Counted from the stretch's first letter, positions 1 through 6,208 are shown. The stretch is DNA of 7,076 nucleotides from Chloroflexota bacterium (GCA_021796315.1 JAJYOH010000315.1:1-7076), one strand, 5' to 3'. Numbers and translations: made by a program. The notes: generated from the sequence alone by a model not told the origin.

Positions 1-406
1 AGGCGACTCAGCCAAGCGCGATAAGGATGGTTACTTCTGGATTATTGGCCGCGTGGACGATGTGATAAAAGTCTCAGGCCACCGGCTTGGAACAGCCGAA
101 GTTGAGTCGGCGCTGGTGAGTCATCCTGCCGTTGCCGAAGCCGCCGCCATCGGTTTGCCGCACGAAGTCAAAGGCCAGGGCATCTTCACCTTCGTCATCC
201 TGCGCTCAGGCTTTGCGCCATCGCCTGAACTGGCAGAAGAATTGCGCCAGCACGTCGCGACTCACATGGGCCCAATTGCGCGGCCGGAGGATGTGAAGTT
301 CGTGGATAAACTTCCGAAGACACGTTCAGGCAAGATCATGCGCCGCGTGTTGAAGGCGCGAGCGCAGGGACTGCCTGAGGGAGATATCAGCACATTGGAA
401 GAATAG
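1..406 (+). CDS. acs: Acetyl-CoA synthetase, C-terminal fragment (5' end outside window)
   Basis: The reading frame is open from base 2 and ends at TAG 404-406, giving about 134 C-terminal residues. Acs (EC 6.2.1.1) is a cytosolic enzyme that activates acetate to acetyl-CoA through acetyl-AMP. Visible landmarks are [13 protein letters not shown], then the hinge and A8-type motif [18 protein letters not shown] (about residues 17-34 of the fragment), and near the end [11 protein letters not shown]. The Lys in SGKI is the conserved catalytic lysine that is reversibly acetylated in Salmonella Acs. The tail GDISTLEE matches the family's usual GDTSTLxx ending, so the C-terminus is intact. These motifs separate Acs from general acyl-CoA ligases, although propionyl-CoA synthetase is a close relative. 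A strong hairpin follows 12 bases after the stop, so this gene ends its own transcription unit and is not part of the purine operon downstream. Confidence 0.95.
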   Translation, partial: GDSAKRDKDGYFWIIGRVDDVIKVSGHRLGTAEVESALVSHPAVAEAAAIGLPHEVKGQGIFTFVILRSGFAPSPELAEELRQHVATHMGPIARPEDVKFVDKLPKTRSGKIMRRVLKARAQGLPEGDISTLEE

Positions 407-417
407 CTCAGACGCGA

Positions 418-455
418 AGGCGACAGTCACTTCGCAAGTGACTGTCGCCTATTTC
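418..455 (+). terminator. Rho-independent-type terminator hairpin after acs
   Basis: There is a perfect 15-bp inverted repeat, with arm 418-432 (AGGCGACAGTCACTT) pairing with 436-450 around a 3-base CGC loop. It starts 12 bases after the acs stop codon. The trailing tract (ATTTC) is short in T, so the hairpin is not a textbook U-run terminator. Because the stem is symmetrical, it could act in either direction. It separates acs from the promoter of the next gene. Confidence 0.75.
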
Positions 456-487
456 AATCCAGCTTCATTCATTTATAATCACATCCA
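452..487 (+). promoter_or_regulatory. Promoter with TATAAT just upstream of the DUF1684 start; possibly leaderless
   Basis: A perfect TATAAT lies at 474-479. A weak -35 candidate (TTTCAA, 452-457) sits 16 bases upstream. Transcription would be expected to begin about 6-8 bases after the box, at about 485-487, and the ATG is at 488. No purine-rich Shine-Dalgarno sequence is visible in the 8 bases between the box and the ATG. Together these suggest a leaderless or nearly leaderless mRNA. The -10 call is direct; the leaderless reading is inference. Confidence 0.55.
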
Positions 488-1278
488 ATGTCCAACGGAG
501 AATACGAAAAAAACATTCTAAATTGGCGGCAGGAAGTAGATGCCAACTTACGCCGCGAAAATGGCTGGCGCTGGCGGGTTTGTCGTGGCTTCGCAAAGGC
601 ACCAACATTGCAGGTTCTAACCCCGATTGCGATATCAAGTTCGATGGGAACAACGTCATCTTGTCCGTCGAAGGGGGACAGAAGGTCAAGGTCAACAATG
701 TGGCAACCCAAACTGCCCTGCTGCATGACGATCAGAAAGATGTGCCCAGCGTCATCACGCTGGACGAGATGCAGATGGTTGTGATCCGCCGCGCCAACGG
801 AGTTGGCATCCGCCTATGGGACAACGCACGTGAAGCGCGGCGCAGCTTTCCGCTCCGAGAGTGGTATCCCGTCAAACAGGAGTTTCGCATCCCTGCAATC
901 TACACTCGTTACGCAACGCCGAAGACGGTCCAAATGCCGGACATCTTCGGCGGGACGCTGGACGAGAAAATGGACGGTTATGTCATCTTCAAGCTCGCAG
1001 GGCAGACACTCAAATTGCTCGCCACTGAAGTCGAGGAGCATCGGCTTTACATTCAGTTCAAAGACTTGAGTAACGGCAAGACCACTTATCCCGCGGGACG
1101 TTATCACTATACTGAGCCATATCAGGGCGACAAAGTATTCGTGGACTTCAACAAAGCCTACAGTCCGCCCTGCGCATTCACTGATTACGCCACCTGCGCT
1201 TTTGCGCCCAAGGAGAATTACTTGAACGTTTCAATCGAAGCAGGCGAGTTATATATAACCGATGGTGCTAGTGGTTAG
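488..1278 (+). pseudogene. DUF1684-family protein gene, frameshifted (net -1 near 557-571)
   Basis: The N-terminal part reads from ATG 488 in one frame (MSNGEYEKNILNWRQEVDANLRRENGW). The rest reads in another frame from about 562 (WLALAGLSWLRKGTN) to TAG 1276-1278. Joined, they give the expected DUF1684 order: a charged N-terminal helix, the GWLxLxGLxWL motif, GSxPDxDI, a middle VIRRANGVGIRLWD, then REWYPV, YATPKTVQMPDIFG and the family hallmark VFVDFNKAYSPPCAFTDYATCAFAPKEN followed by IEAGELY. The family is widespread and has no firmly established function. The break lies in a GCTGGC tandem repeat (564-575), where loss of a 4-base TGGC unit by slippage would explain it. The downstream frame alone could only start at TTG 523, without the conserved N-terminus. 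The final residues (about ITDGASG) and the stop probably come from the adjacent insertion sequence. A sequencing or assembly error is an alternative to true inactivation. Confidence 0.75.
1256..1272 (+). repeat. Left terminal inverted repeat of the insertion sequence
   Basis: This copy lies at the 3' end of the transposase gene and matches the right copy at 15 of 17 bases; the two mismatches are at 1261-1262. It is read as the last codons of the DUF1684 frame, so that gene's present C-terminus appears to be encoded by the element. Confidence 0.7.
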
Positions 1279-2066
1279 AGAGAAAACTCAGCGATACTCA
1301 AGGTAAAAGGATCAGCATCGGGATGGAAGGAGTGAAACAAATTCTGGAGCACATTGAACATAGCTGACACAAAAGCCAGACGGGTTTGGATGTAAACCGC
1401 CAGTCGATGTCGAATTCGTTTCAAATCACAAACTACCGTTATCAGCGATAAAGCCGTTTCGACAAACATGCGTCCATTCCAAGTTCCTTTCTTGCAGATT
1501 TTCATATTTTCGGGAACGCCCTCTCGATCCCGAAAACCGTAGTCTGCCAACACAATGGTTTTGCCAATCAGGGGTTCCACCAGTGGGTTGAAGTGTTTAT
1601 CGTTTACATTCATCGTGGCCCAATCCCAGGCGACCACCCGGCAAAAATCGTTGAGCAACCAACAAAATTTGATCCCGACACTCCAGCGACCCTTATCCTT
1701 GCCTTTCTTTCCGACTTGTTGCGGACTGCGGTTTTGGCGAATCGGAAAGATCAACTCGATCGGATAACTGTCGATCACGGTAAAGAAAGTTGGATCCGCC
1801 ATCAGTAAATTGCACCAATCCTGATGAGACTTGAGCAAACGTTGTAAGCGAGTTCGTTCCGGCAACGTGCCCTCTCCAAACCAATCGCCATAATCCCGTT
1901 TCAACCAACGATAGAAGGCTCGAAAGTAACCACCTTTCAACGCAAACAGAATGCCAATGGTCACTAATTCGCTTGGATAGAGTTTGGCTTGCGGATGTCG
2001 CGGCAGATTGGGCATAGAAGTGGCAACCTGATAGAAAATATGTAGGATAATATCGTCTGTAGTCAT
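1275..2066 (-). CDS. DDE transposase (IS982/IS4-like)
   Basis: The protein has 263 residues from the ATG at 2066-2064, preceded at a 6-base gap by a clear Shine-Dalgarno GAGGAG (2078-2073). An in-frame ATG 14 codons upstream (2108) lacks such a site and lies in the stem described separately, so the inner start is preferred. It would catalyse cut-and-paste or related transposition of its own element. The likely catalytic triad is Asp99 (TVIDSYPIEL), Asp175 (IVLADYGFRD) and Glu203 (RMFVETALSL), with the expected spacing and a GIKFCWLLND strand after the first Asp. The N-terminal YPSELVTIGILFALKGG and the C-terminal ETALSLIT...RIRHR pattern recall IS982 members, but assignment to IS4 or IS5 relatives cannot be excluded. 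The frame is intact, so it may be active. The stop codon (1277-1275) lies at the element's edge and overlaps the DUF1684 stop on the other strand. Confidence 0.88.
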   Translation of the reverse strand: MTTDDIILHIFYQVATSMPNLPRHPQAKLYPSELVTIGILFALKGGYFRAFYRWLKRDYGDWFGEGTLPERTRLQRLLKSHQDWCNLLMADPTFFTVIDSYPIELIFPIRQNRSPQQVGKKGKDKGRWSVGIKFCWLLNDFCRVVAWDWATMNVNDKHFNPLVEPLIGKTIVLADYGFRDREGVPENMKICKKGTWNGRMFVETALSLITVVCDLKRIRHRLAVYIQTRLAFVSAMFNVLQNLFHSFHPDADPFTLSIAEFSL

Positions 2067-2112
2067 GGGGTTCTCCTCTTTCGGTTTCGCAACCCAAGGA
2101 TACCCCATGACT
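2061..2112 (-). promoter_or_regulatory. Hairpin hiding the transposase start region
   Basis: A perfect 11-bp inverted repeat, 2061-2071 (AGTCATGGGGT) against 2102-2112, encloses a 30-base loop. In the minus-strand mRNA the transposase ATG lies within one arm, the in-frame upstream ATG lies within the other, and the ribosome binding site (2078-2073) falls at the loop edge. Fold-back sequestering of the start in transcripts entering from outside is known for IS10, IS50 and IS200 elements. The repeat is seen directly; the regulatory role is inferred. Confidence 0.55.
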
Positions 2113-2125
2113 CAACTAGCACCAA
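2097..2125 (-). promoter_or_regulatory. Possible internal promoter of the transposase, in the right end of the element
   Basis: On the minus strand TTGGTG (2125-2120) and TATCCT (2102-2097) are separated by exactly 17 bases. They match 3 of 6 and 4 of 6 consensus positions, so the promoter would be weak. Its start point near 2090 would leave out the upstream arm of the hairpin at 2102-2112, so only this transcript would translate freely. The -35 box overlaps the terminal inverted repeat, as is common in insertion sequences. Confidence 0.35.
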
Positions 2126-2131
2126 AGGTTA
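2115..2131 (-). repeat. Right terminal inverted repeat of the insertion sequence
   Basis: This is the mate of 1256-1272 (15 of 17 matching; 2115-2124 pairs perfectly with 1263-1272). It ends 19 bases before the ATG of the 8-oxoguanine deaminase gene. A further 9-bp inverted match joins 2132-2140 (CTAACCACT) to 1270-1278, which makes the boundary ambiguous. Confidence 0.7.
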
Positions 2132-2150
2132 CTAACCACTGACGACTGAA

Positions 2151-3557
2151 ATGCCATCTCTCCTCATCAAAAACGCCTACATTGCCACCATGGACGATGC
2201 CCAGCGGGAAATTCCCGAGGGTGGTCTTTTCATTCGCGACGGCTTCATCGAACAGCTCGGGCCGACGGGCGCGCTGCCGCAGGCCGCCGATGAAGTGCTC
2301 GACCTCAAAGGCTGCGTCGTTCTGCCCGGCCTGGTCAACACGCACCATCATTTTTATCAAACCCTCACGCGCGCCGTCCCCGCCGCGCAGGACGCCAATC
2401 TCTTCAACTGGCTCAAGACTTTATATCCGATCTGGGCGCGCATGAACGCCGAAGACATTTTCATTTCGACTCAGACCGCGCTCTCGGAACTGGCTTTATC
2501 GGGATGCACGACCGCCTCCGACCACCTTTATCTTTTCCCCAACGGTTCAAAACTGGACGATGAGATTGCCGCCGCTAAAATAGTTGGGCTCCGCATCCAG
2601 GCATCGCGTGGCTCGATGTCGCTCGGCGAATCCAAAGGCGGACTTCCGCCGGATTCCGTTGTGGAGGGCGAAGACTCCATCCTGAAAGATTCCCAGCGAC
2701 TCATCCAGCACTATCACGACTCCAAGCCCGGCGCGTTTGTGCAAATTGTTTTAGCGCCGTGTTCGCCGTTCAGTGTTACCAGCGACTTGATGAAACAATC
2801 TGCCAAGCTGGCGCGCGAATATGGCGTTCATCTGCATACGCACCTGGCCGAGACCGAAGACGAGGAACAATTCTGCTTGCAGAAGTTTGGTCATCGTCCG
2901 GTTGGATACATGCAGGAAGTGGACTGGGTCGGTGAGGATGTCTGGTTCGCGCACGCGGTGTGGGTCAATGAAGAAGAGATAAAAGTATTTGCAAAACACA
3001 ATTGCGGCGTGGCGCATTGTCCGACCTCCAATATGCGCCTCGCCTCCGGCATCGCGCCGATCAAGGAATACCGCAAAGCTGGCGTCAATGTCGGCCTCGG
3101 CGTGGACGGTTCCGCGTCAAATGATGGCTCGCACCTTTTAGCCGAAGTCAGACAAGCAATGTTATTGTCACGCGTCAAAGAAGGAATTACAGGCTTCTCC
3201 CTCACCTCTAGCCCCTCTCCCTCAAGGAGAGGGGAAAGGGTGAGGGAATTAATGACTGCGCGTGAAGCACTGTGGCTTGGTACGCGCGGTGGGGCGGCTG
3301 TGATCGGTCGCGCCGACATTGGTTCGCTTGAAGTTGGCAAGTGCGCCGACTTCTTCGCCATCAATTTGAATCGTCTTGATTACGCTGGCGCGCAGCACAA
3401 TCCCGTTTCGGCGGTCGTCTTTTGCCAGCCCAGAAAAGTAGATTACACGGTCGTCGGAGGAAAATTTATTGTCAAACAAGGCCATCTTATTACAGTTGAT
3501 GAATGCAAGTTAGTGGAGAAACATAACCAAGCTGCAAAACGCCTGTTGGCAAGTTGA
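2151..3557 (+). CDS. 8-oxoguanine deaminase-type amidohydrolase (with a palindrome-encoded insert)
   Basis: This 468-residue cytosolic protein belongs to the COG0402 metal-dependent hydrolases. It probably deaminates 8-oxoguanine to urate plus ammonia (EC 3.5.4.32). It reads in order: an N-terminal beta-sandwich (about 1-60); the metal motif GLVNTHHHFYQTLTRA (His65, His67); SGCTTASDHLYLFPNG (118-132), typical of 8-oxoguanine deaminases once annotated as hydroxydechloroatrazine hydrolases; HLHTHLAET (His229, catalytic Glu234); WFAHAVW (His268); CPTSNMRLASG; and GVDGSASND (metal Asp319). All expected ligands are present. Residues about 347-367 are an extra Ser/Pro/Arg-rich insert encoded by a palindromic repeat. 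The start MPSLLIKNAYIATMDD fits the family, but no Shine-Dalgarno sequence is visible before it. Its natural upstream region is interrupted by the insertion sequence. Atrazine-type hydrolase, guanine deaminase or SsnA are less likely alternatives. Confidence 0.85.
   Translation: MPSLLIKNAYIATMDDAQREIPEGGLFIRDGFIEQLGPTGALPQAADEVLDLKGCVVLPGLVNTHHHFYQTLTRAVPAAQDANLFNWLKTLYPIWARMNAEDIFISTQTALSELALSGCTTASDHLYLFPNGSKLDDEIAAAKIVGLRIQASRGSMSLGESKGGLPPDSVVEGEDSILKDSQRLIQHYHDSKPGAFVQIVLAPCSPFSVTSDLMKQSAKLAREYGVHLHTHLAETEDEEQFCLQKFGHRPVGYMQEVDWVGEDVWFAHAVWVNEEEIKVFAKHNCGVAHCPTSNMRLASGIAPIKEYRKAGVNVGLGVDGSASNDGSHLLAEVRQAMLLSRVKEGITGFSLTSSPSPSRRGERVRELMTAREALWLGTRGGAAVIGRADIGSLEVGKCADFFAINLNRLDYAGAQHNPVSAVVFCQPRKVDYTVVGGKFIVKQGHLITVDECKLVEKHNQAAKRLLAS
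3198..3247 (+). repeat. Nested palindromic repeat inside the 8-oxoguanine deaminase gene
   Basis: The outer arms 3198-3206 (TCCCTCACC) and 3239-3247 pair over 9 bp. The inner arms 3212-3220 (CCCCTCTCC) and 3226-3234 pair over 9 bp around CTCAA. It is translated in frame as SLTSSPSPSRRGERVRE (residues 350-366), between the metal-binding Asp region and the conserved MTAREALWLGT. The heptamer GGAATTA flanks it at 3183-3189 and 3245-3251. The same element occurs in the ade gene. Confidence 0.85.
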
Positions 3558-3645
3558 CAGGTTCCGACGTTTGAACGTTTTGACTTTTCAACCTTTGAAT
3601 TTTTCAACCTGTAAACCTTCTAACCCGTACCGGAGAATTGAATTC
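3558..3645 (+). other. Intergenic spacer with short T-rich repeats and the ade ribosome binding site
   Basis: The 88-base gap between the two deaminase genes holds a 10-mer TTTTCAACCT twice (3585-3594 and 3601-3610, 16-base period), with a TTCAA-CCT-TTGAA inverted motif at 3587-3599. No strong promoter or terminator is visible. GGAGA at 3632-3636 lies 9 bases before ATG 3646 and fixes the ade start. The frame is open back to a TTG at 3571, but that extension is low-complexity and has no family similarity. Confidence 0.5.
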
Positions 3646-5463
3646 ATGGCTCCAAAACCAAATATCTCTCTTCGAAGATCGCTTGTTGACGTTGCCATGG
3701 GACGCAAGCCCGCTGACCTTGTGATTCGTAGAGGTAAATGGGTTTCTGTTCAATCTGGTGAGATTCTGCTCGGCACCGACATTGCCATTGTGGACGGTCA
3801 CATCGCCTACGTTGGCCCGAATGCAAAACATGCCATCGGCAGGAAAACAAAAGTCATCAACGCCAAAGGCCGCTACCTTGTCCCGGGTCTGCTCGATGGG
3901 CACATGCACGTTGAATCGGGCATGGTCACGGTCACGGAATTTGTGCGCGCGGTTGCCGTGCGCGGCACGACCGGCATGTTCATTGATCCGCACGAGATGG
4001 CTAACATCTTCGGCCTCAAAGGCGTCAAGCTGATGGTGGATGAAGCCGCCAAACAGCCGATCCACGTTTGGGTGCAGATGCCATCATGTGTCCCGTCAGC
4101 GCCGGGCTTTGAAACTCCGGGTGCGCACATCGGCCCGCAGGAAGTTGCCGAAGCGATGACTTGGCCTGGCATCATTGGTCTGGGTGAGATGATGAATTTC
4201 CCCGCTGTGTTCAATAGTGATGAAAAAATGCTGGCCGAAATGTCCATCACGCACGCCGCGAACAAAACCATCGGTGGGCATTATCCTTCGCCGGATCTGG
4301 GCTTGCCATTTCATGGATACGCGGCGGGCGGCGCGGAAGACGACCATGAAGGCACGAATGTTGAAGATGCCATCGAGCGCGTGCGGCAGGGCATGAAAGC
4401 CATGCTTCGTTATGGTTCTGCCTGGCTGGATGTTGAGGCGCAAGTGGGCGCCATCACGCATCATCATCTGGACCCGAGGCGGTTCATCCTTTGCACGGAT
4501 GATTCCCACGCCCAGACCATTTCGCAGGACGGCCACATGGACAGAGTCCTCCGTCACGCGATTTCTCATGGCCTCGATCCGCTGACTGCGATCCAAATGT
4601 GCACGATCAACACCGCCGAGCATTTCGGCCTGACGCGTGAGATGGGCATGATCGCTCCTGGACGTTGGGGCGATGTGGTGCTGGTCAAGGACTTGAAGAA
4701 TTTCAAAGCGGATGTGGTGATTGCAAAAGGTCAAGTAATTGCAGAGAGTGGGAAGTGGAAAGTAGAACTTCCCAAGTTTAATTATCCAGGCTGGGCGAAG
4801 AAATCTGTTCATTTGAAGAAGAAGTTGGAAGCGAAAGATTTTTCATTGAAGGTTCCCTCACCCCTGCGCCCCTCTCCCGCTGGGAGAGGGGTTGGGGTGA
4901 GGGCCAATGTGATTGGCGTGATCGAAAACCAGGCTCCCACCAAACATCTGACCTTCAAGCTTAAACCCGAAAATGGCGAGATCAAGCCCGATGTAAACCG
5001 CGACATCGCCAAGATTGCTTTGGTTGAAAGACACAAAGGAACCGGCGGTGTGAAGGTGGGGCTGGTCAGCGGATTTGGCTTTACCGGCAAATGCGCCGTG
5101 GCTTCGACCGTAGCACACGACAGCCATCACATGCTCGTCGTCGGCACGGATGAGGAAAATATGGTGGTGGCCGCCAACAGCCTGGCGCGCAGCGGCGGCG
5201 GACAGGTCGTCGTCAAAAATGGAAAAGCCATCGGCATGGTCGAGTTGCAGATCGCTGGATTGATGTCCACTGAAAAAGCGGAAGCCGTCGCGAAGAAAGC
5301 CGCCACGGTGCTGGCTGGGTTCAAGTCCTGCGGTTGTATGTTGAATAATCCAAACATGCAGTTGTCTCTATTGGCATTGGTCGTCATCCCTGAATTAAGA
5401 ATTTCGGATAAAGGTTTGGTGGATGTGACGAAGTTTGAATTTATCCCAGTGCTGGAGAGCTGA
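3646..5463 (+). CDS. ade: Adenine deaminase (with a palindrome-encoded insert)
   Basis: A 605-residue protein of the Ade/COG1001 family, which hydrolyses adenine to hypoxanthine and ammonia (EC 3.5.4.2) using a binuclear metal centre in the cytosol. Motifs run in family order: [16 protein letters not shown] (His86, His88), [28 protein letters not shown] (Glu181, likely metal bridge), GHYPSP (His212), DDHEG (His234), FILCTDDSH (Asp285), and the C-terminal domain with [20 protein letters not shown] (about 475-495) and [30 protein letters not shown]. coli Ade has 588 residues, so the length fits, with part of the excess from residues about 404-419 ([16 protein letters not shown]), encoded by a palindromic repeat. 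That insert falls in the linker between the amidohydrolase and C-terminal domains, where it should be tolerated. The start is chosen for its GGAGA and family alignment. The stop TGA shares one base with the ATG of the regulator, implying translational coupling. Confidence 0.95.
   Translation: MAPKPNISLRRSLVDVAMGRKPADLVIRRGKWVSVQSGEILLGTDIAIVDGHIAYVGPNAKHAIGRKTKVINAKGRYLVPGLLDGHMHVESGMVTVTEFVRAVAVRGTTGMFIDPHEMANIFGLKGVKLMVDEAAKQPIHVWVQMPSCVPSAPGFETPGAHIGPQEVAEAMTWPGIIGLGEMMNFPAVFNSDEKMLAEMSITHAANKTIGGHYPSPDLGLPFHGYAAGGAEDDHEGTNVEDAIERVRQGMKAMLRYGSAWLDVEAQVGAITHHHLDPRRFILCTDDSHAQTISQDGHMDRVLRHAISHGLDPLTAIQMCTINTAEHFGLTREMGMIAPGRWGDVVLVKDLKNFKADVVIAKGQVIAESGKWKVELPKFNYPGWAKKSVHLKKKLEAKDFSLKVPSPLRPSPAGRGVGVRANVIGVIENQAPTKHLTFKLKPENGEIKPDVNRDIAKIALVERHKGTGGVKVGLVSGFGFTGKCAVASTVAHDSHHMLVVGTDEENMVVAANSLARSGGGQVVVKNGKAIGMVELQIAGLMSTEKAEAVAKKAATVLAGFKSCGCMLNNPNMQLSLLALVVIPELRISDKGLVDVTKFEFIPVLES
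4855..4903 (+). repeat. Nested palindromic repeat inside ade
   Basis: The outer arms 4855-4864 (CCCTCACCCC) and 4894-4903 pair perfectly over 10 bp. The inner arms 4869-4878 (CCCCTCTCCC) and 4882-4891 pair perfectly over 10 bp around a GCT loop. Only TGCG and TT remain unpaired between the two stems. It is read in frame as [16 protein letters not shown]. It is a better-preserved copy of the element at 3198-3247 in the neighbouring gene and closely resembles palindromes scattered through many bacterial genomes. Confidence 0.9.
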
Positions 5464-5465
5464 TG
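5454..5465 (+). promoter_or_regulatory. Ribosome binding site and stop-start overlap for the regulator
   Basis: GGAG at 5454-5457 stands 5 bases before ATG 5463, inside the last codons of ade. The ade stop and this start overlap as TGATG (5461-5465). This arrangement supports re-initiation or coupled translation of the regulator with ade. Confidence 0.7.
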
Positions 5466-6203
5466 GCAAATTTTCCTTTTCAACGTTTACAAGGTGATCT
5501 GGCCGCGTTGATCGCAAAAACGGACGCGGGGGATCGCTTGCCATCCGAGCCGGAATTGGCGAAGAAGTTGGGCGTCTCACGCGCCACACTGCGCGAGGCC
5601 ATGCGCACATTCGAAGCGCAGGGTTTGATCCGCCGCAGGCAGGGGTCGGGGACCTTTGTGGTGGGGCAGGTTTCAGTGATAGACGCGGGACTTGAAGTGC
5701 TTGAAAGTCTGGAGACAATGGCGGAACGTCTTGGGCTGGAAGTTTCGGTCAGCGATTTGAGCGTGGATACTTTCGTGGCCGACCAGGAACATGCTGCGAA
5801 TCTAAATGTGCCGCCGGGTACGCGCCTGACGCGCGTCCGCCGCGTGATGCGGGAAGAGACTCGACCGGTGGCTTATCTAGTGGATACTTTGCCCGAATAT
5901 GTTCTCAAACCCGAACAGTTACCAGCCCATTTCAAAGGCTCGGTGCTGGACTTTTTGCTGAAACGCGGCGATGCTCTGACCGTTTCGCGCGCCGCTGTCT
6001 CTGCCATCGGCGCGACGGCAGAGGTTGCCAAGCCGCTTGAGATCCAGCGCGGCGATGTGTTGCTGCATTTTTCATCCCAGTTGTTTGTTACATCCGGCAA
6101 AGTGATAGATTGTTCGCTCAGTTATTTCATCCCCGGATATTTCAATTTTATTGTGAATCGCCGTGTAAATCCGGTTCATAAATTCGCTGAAGGAGTATTG
6201 TAA
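5463..6203 (+). CDS. GntR-family transcriptional regulator, HutC subfamily (UTRA domain)
   Basis: A 246-residue DNA-binding regulator. Residues about 5-68 form the winged helix-turn-helix, with the GntR signature [41 protein letters not shown] (26-66). Residues about 90-240 match a UTRA ligand-binding domain: a small-molecule sensor with the expected [21 protein letters not shown] strand pair and the late [21 protein letters not shown] segment. The family usually acts as a dimeric repressor released by a metabolite. Lying between ade and a YgeY hydrolase, overlapping the former and 2 bases from the latter, it most likely controls this operon. A purine or degradation intermediate is the natural guess for the ligand, but nothing in the sequence shows it. 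No convincing operator was found; the insertion sequence sits just upstream of the operon, where one would be expected. Confidence 0.9.
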   Translation: MANFPFQRLQGDLAALIAKTDAGDRLPSEPELAKKLGVSRATLREAMRTFEAQGLIRRRQGSGTFVVGQVSVIDAGLEVLESLETMAERLGLEVSVSDLSVDTFVADQEHAANLNVPPGTRLTRVRRVMREETRPVAYLVDTLPEYVLKPEQLPAHFKGSVLDFLLKRGDALTVSRAAVSAIGATAEVAKPLEIQRGDVLLHFSSQLFVTSGKVIDCSLSYFIPGYFNFIVNRRVNPVHKFAEGVL

Positions 6204-6208
6204 GTATG
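6191..6208 (+). promoter_or_regulatory. Ribosome binding site of the YgeY-family gene
   Basis: AGGAG (6191-6195) lies 10 bases before ATG 6206 and overlaps the last codons of the regulator, whose TAA ends at 6203. It supports this start and shows that the gene belongs to the same transcript. Confidence 0.7.

Larger units (their letters stand above)
1256..2131 (-). mobile_element. Insertion sequence (about 0.87 kb) with a single DDE transposase
   Basis: One transposase gene fills the element. It is bounded by inverted repeats: 1256-1272 (TAACCGATGGTGCTAGT) against the reverse complement of 2115-2131 (TAACCTTTGGTGCTAGT), matching at 15 of 17 positions with a perfect 10-bp inner part. The element sits between the DUF1684 gene and the 8-oxoguanine deaminase gene. 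No target duplication fits these exact boundaries. A 5-bp direct repeat TAACC (1256-1260 and 2133-2137) would fit an element spanning 1261-2132, and GGTTA (1273-1277 and 2127-2131) would fit 1278-2126, but the latter puts the inverted repeat outside or off-centre. The exact ends are therefore uncertain by a few to about 20 bases. Architecture and transposase resemble the IS982/IS4-like DDE elements; the family is not assigned firmly. Confidence 0.85.

Noticed and set aside
523..1278. An independent DUF1684 gene starting at TTG 523
   Set aside because: The first 13 residues of that frame lack family similarity, while the 488 frame supplies the conserved N-terminal helix. A frameshift explains both better.
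2067..2108. Transposase starting at the upstream ATG (2108)
   Set aside because: It lacks a ribosome binding site, and the extra 14 residues are encoded by the stem and loop; the inner ATG has GAGGAG at good spacing.
2891..3364. Minus-strand open frame opposite the 8-oxoguanine deaminase gene
   Set aside because: Antisense shadow of conserved catalytic motifs, with no family resemblance.
2151..3557. SsnA-type aminohydrolase of the E. coli yge cluster
   Set aside because: The gene context is similar, but VNTHHHFYQTLTRA and SDHLYLFPNG match 8-oxoguanine deaminases, not SsnA.
3571..3645. A 25-residue N-terminal extension of adenine deaminase from TTG 3571
   Set aside because: It is encoded by the low-complexity spacer and has no signal peptide or family match, while ATG 3646 has a proper ribosome binding site.
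4096..4812. Long minus-strand open frame opposite ade (238 residues)
   Set aside because: It lies wholly antisense to a well-conserved gene and shows no recognisable domain; it follows from the GC bias of the coding strand.
4855..4903. Rho-independent terminator inside ade
   Set aside because: The stems are strong but no T-run follows, and the sequence is translated in frame with an intact C-terminal domain after it. It fits a palindromic repeat better.
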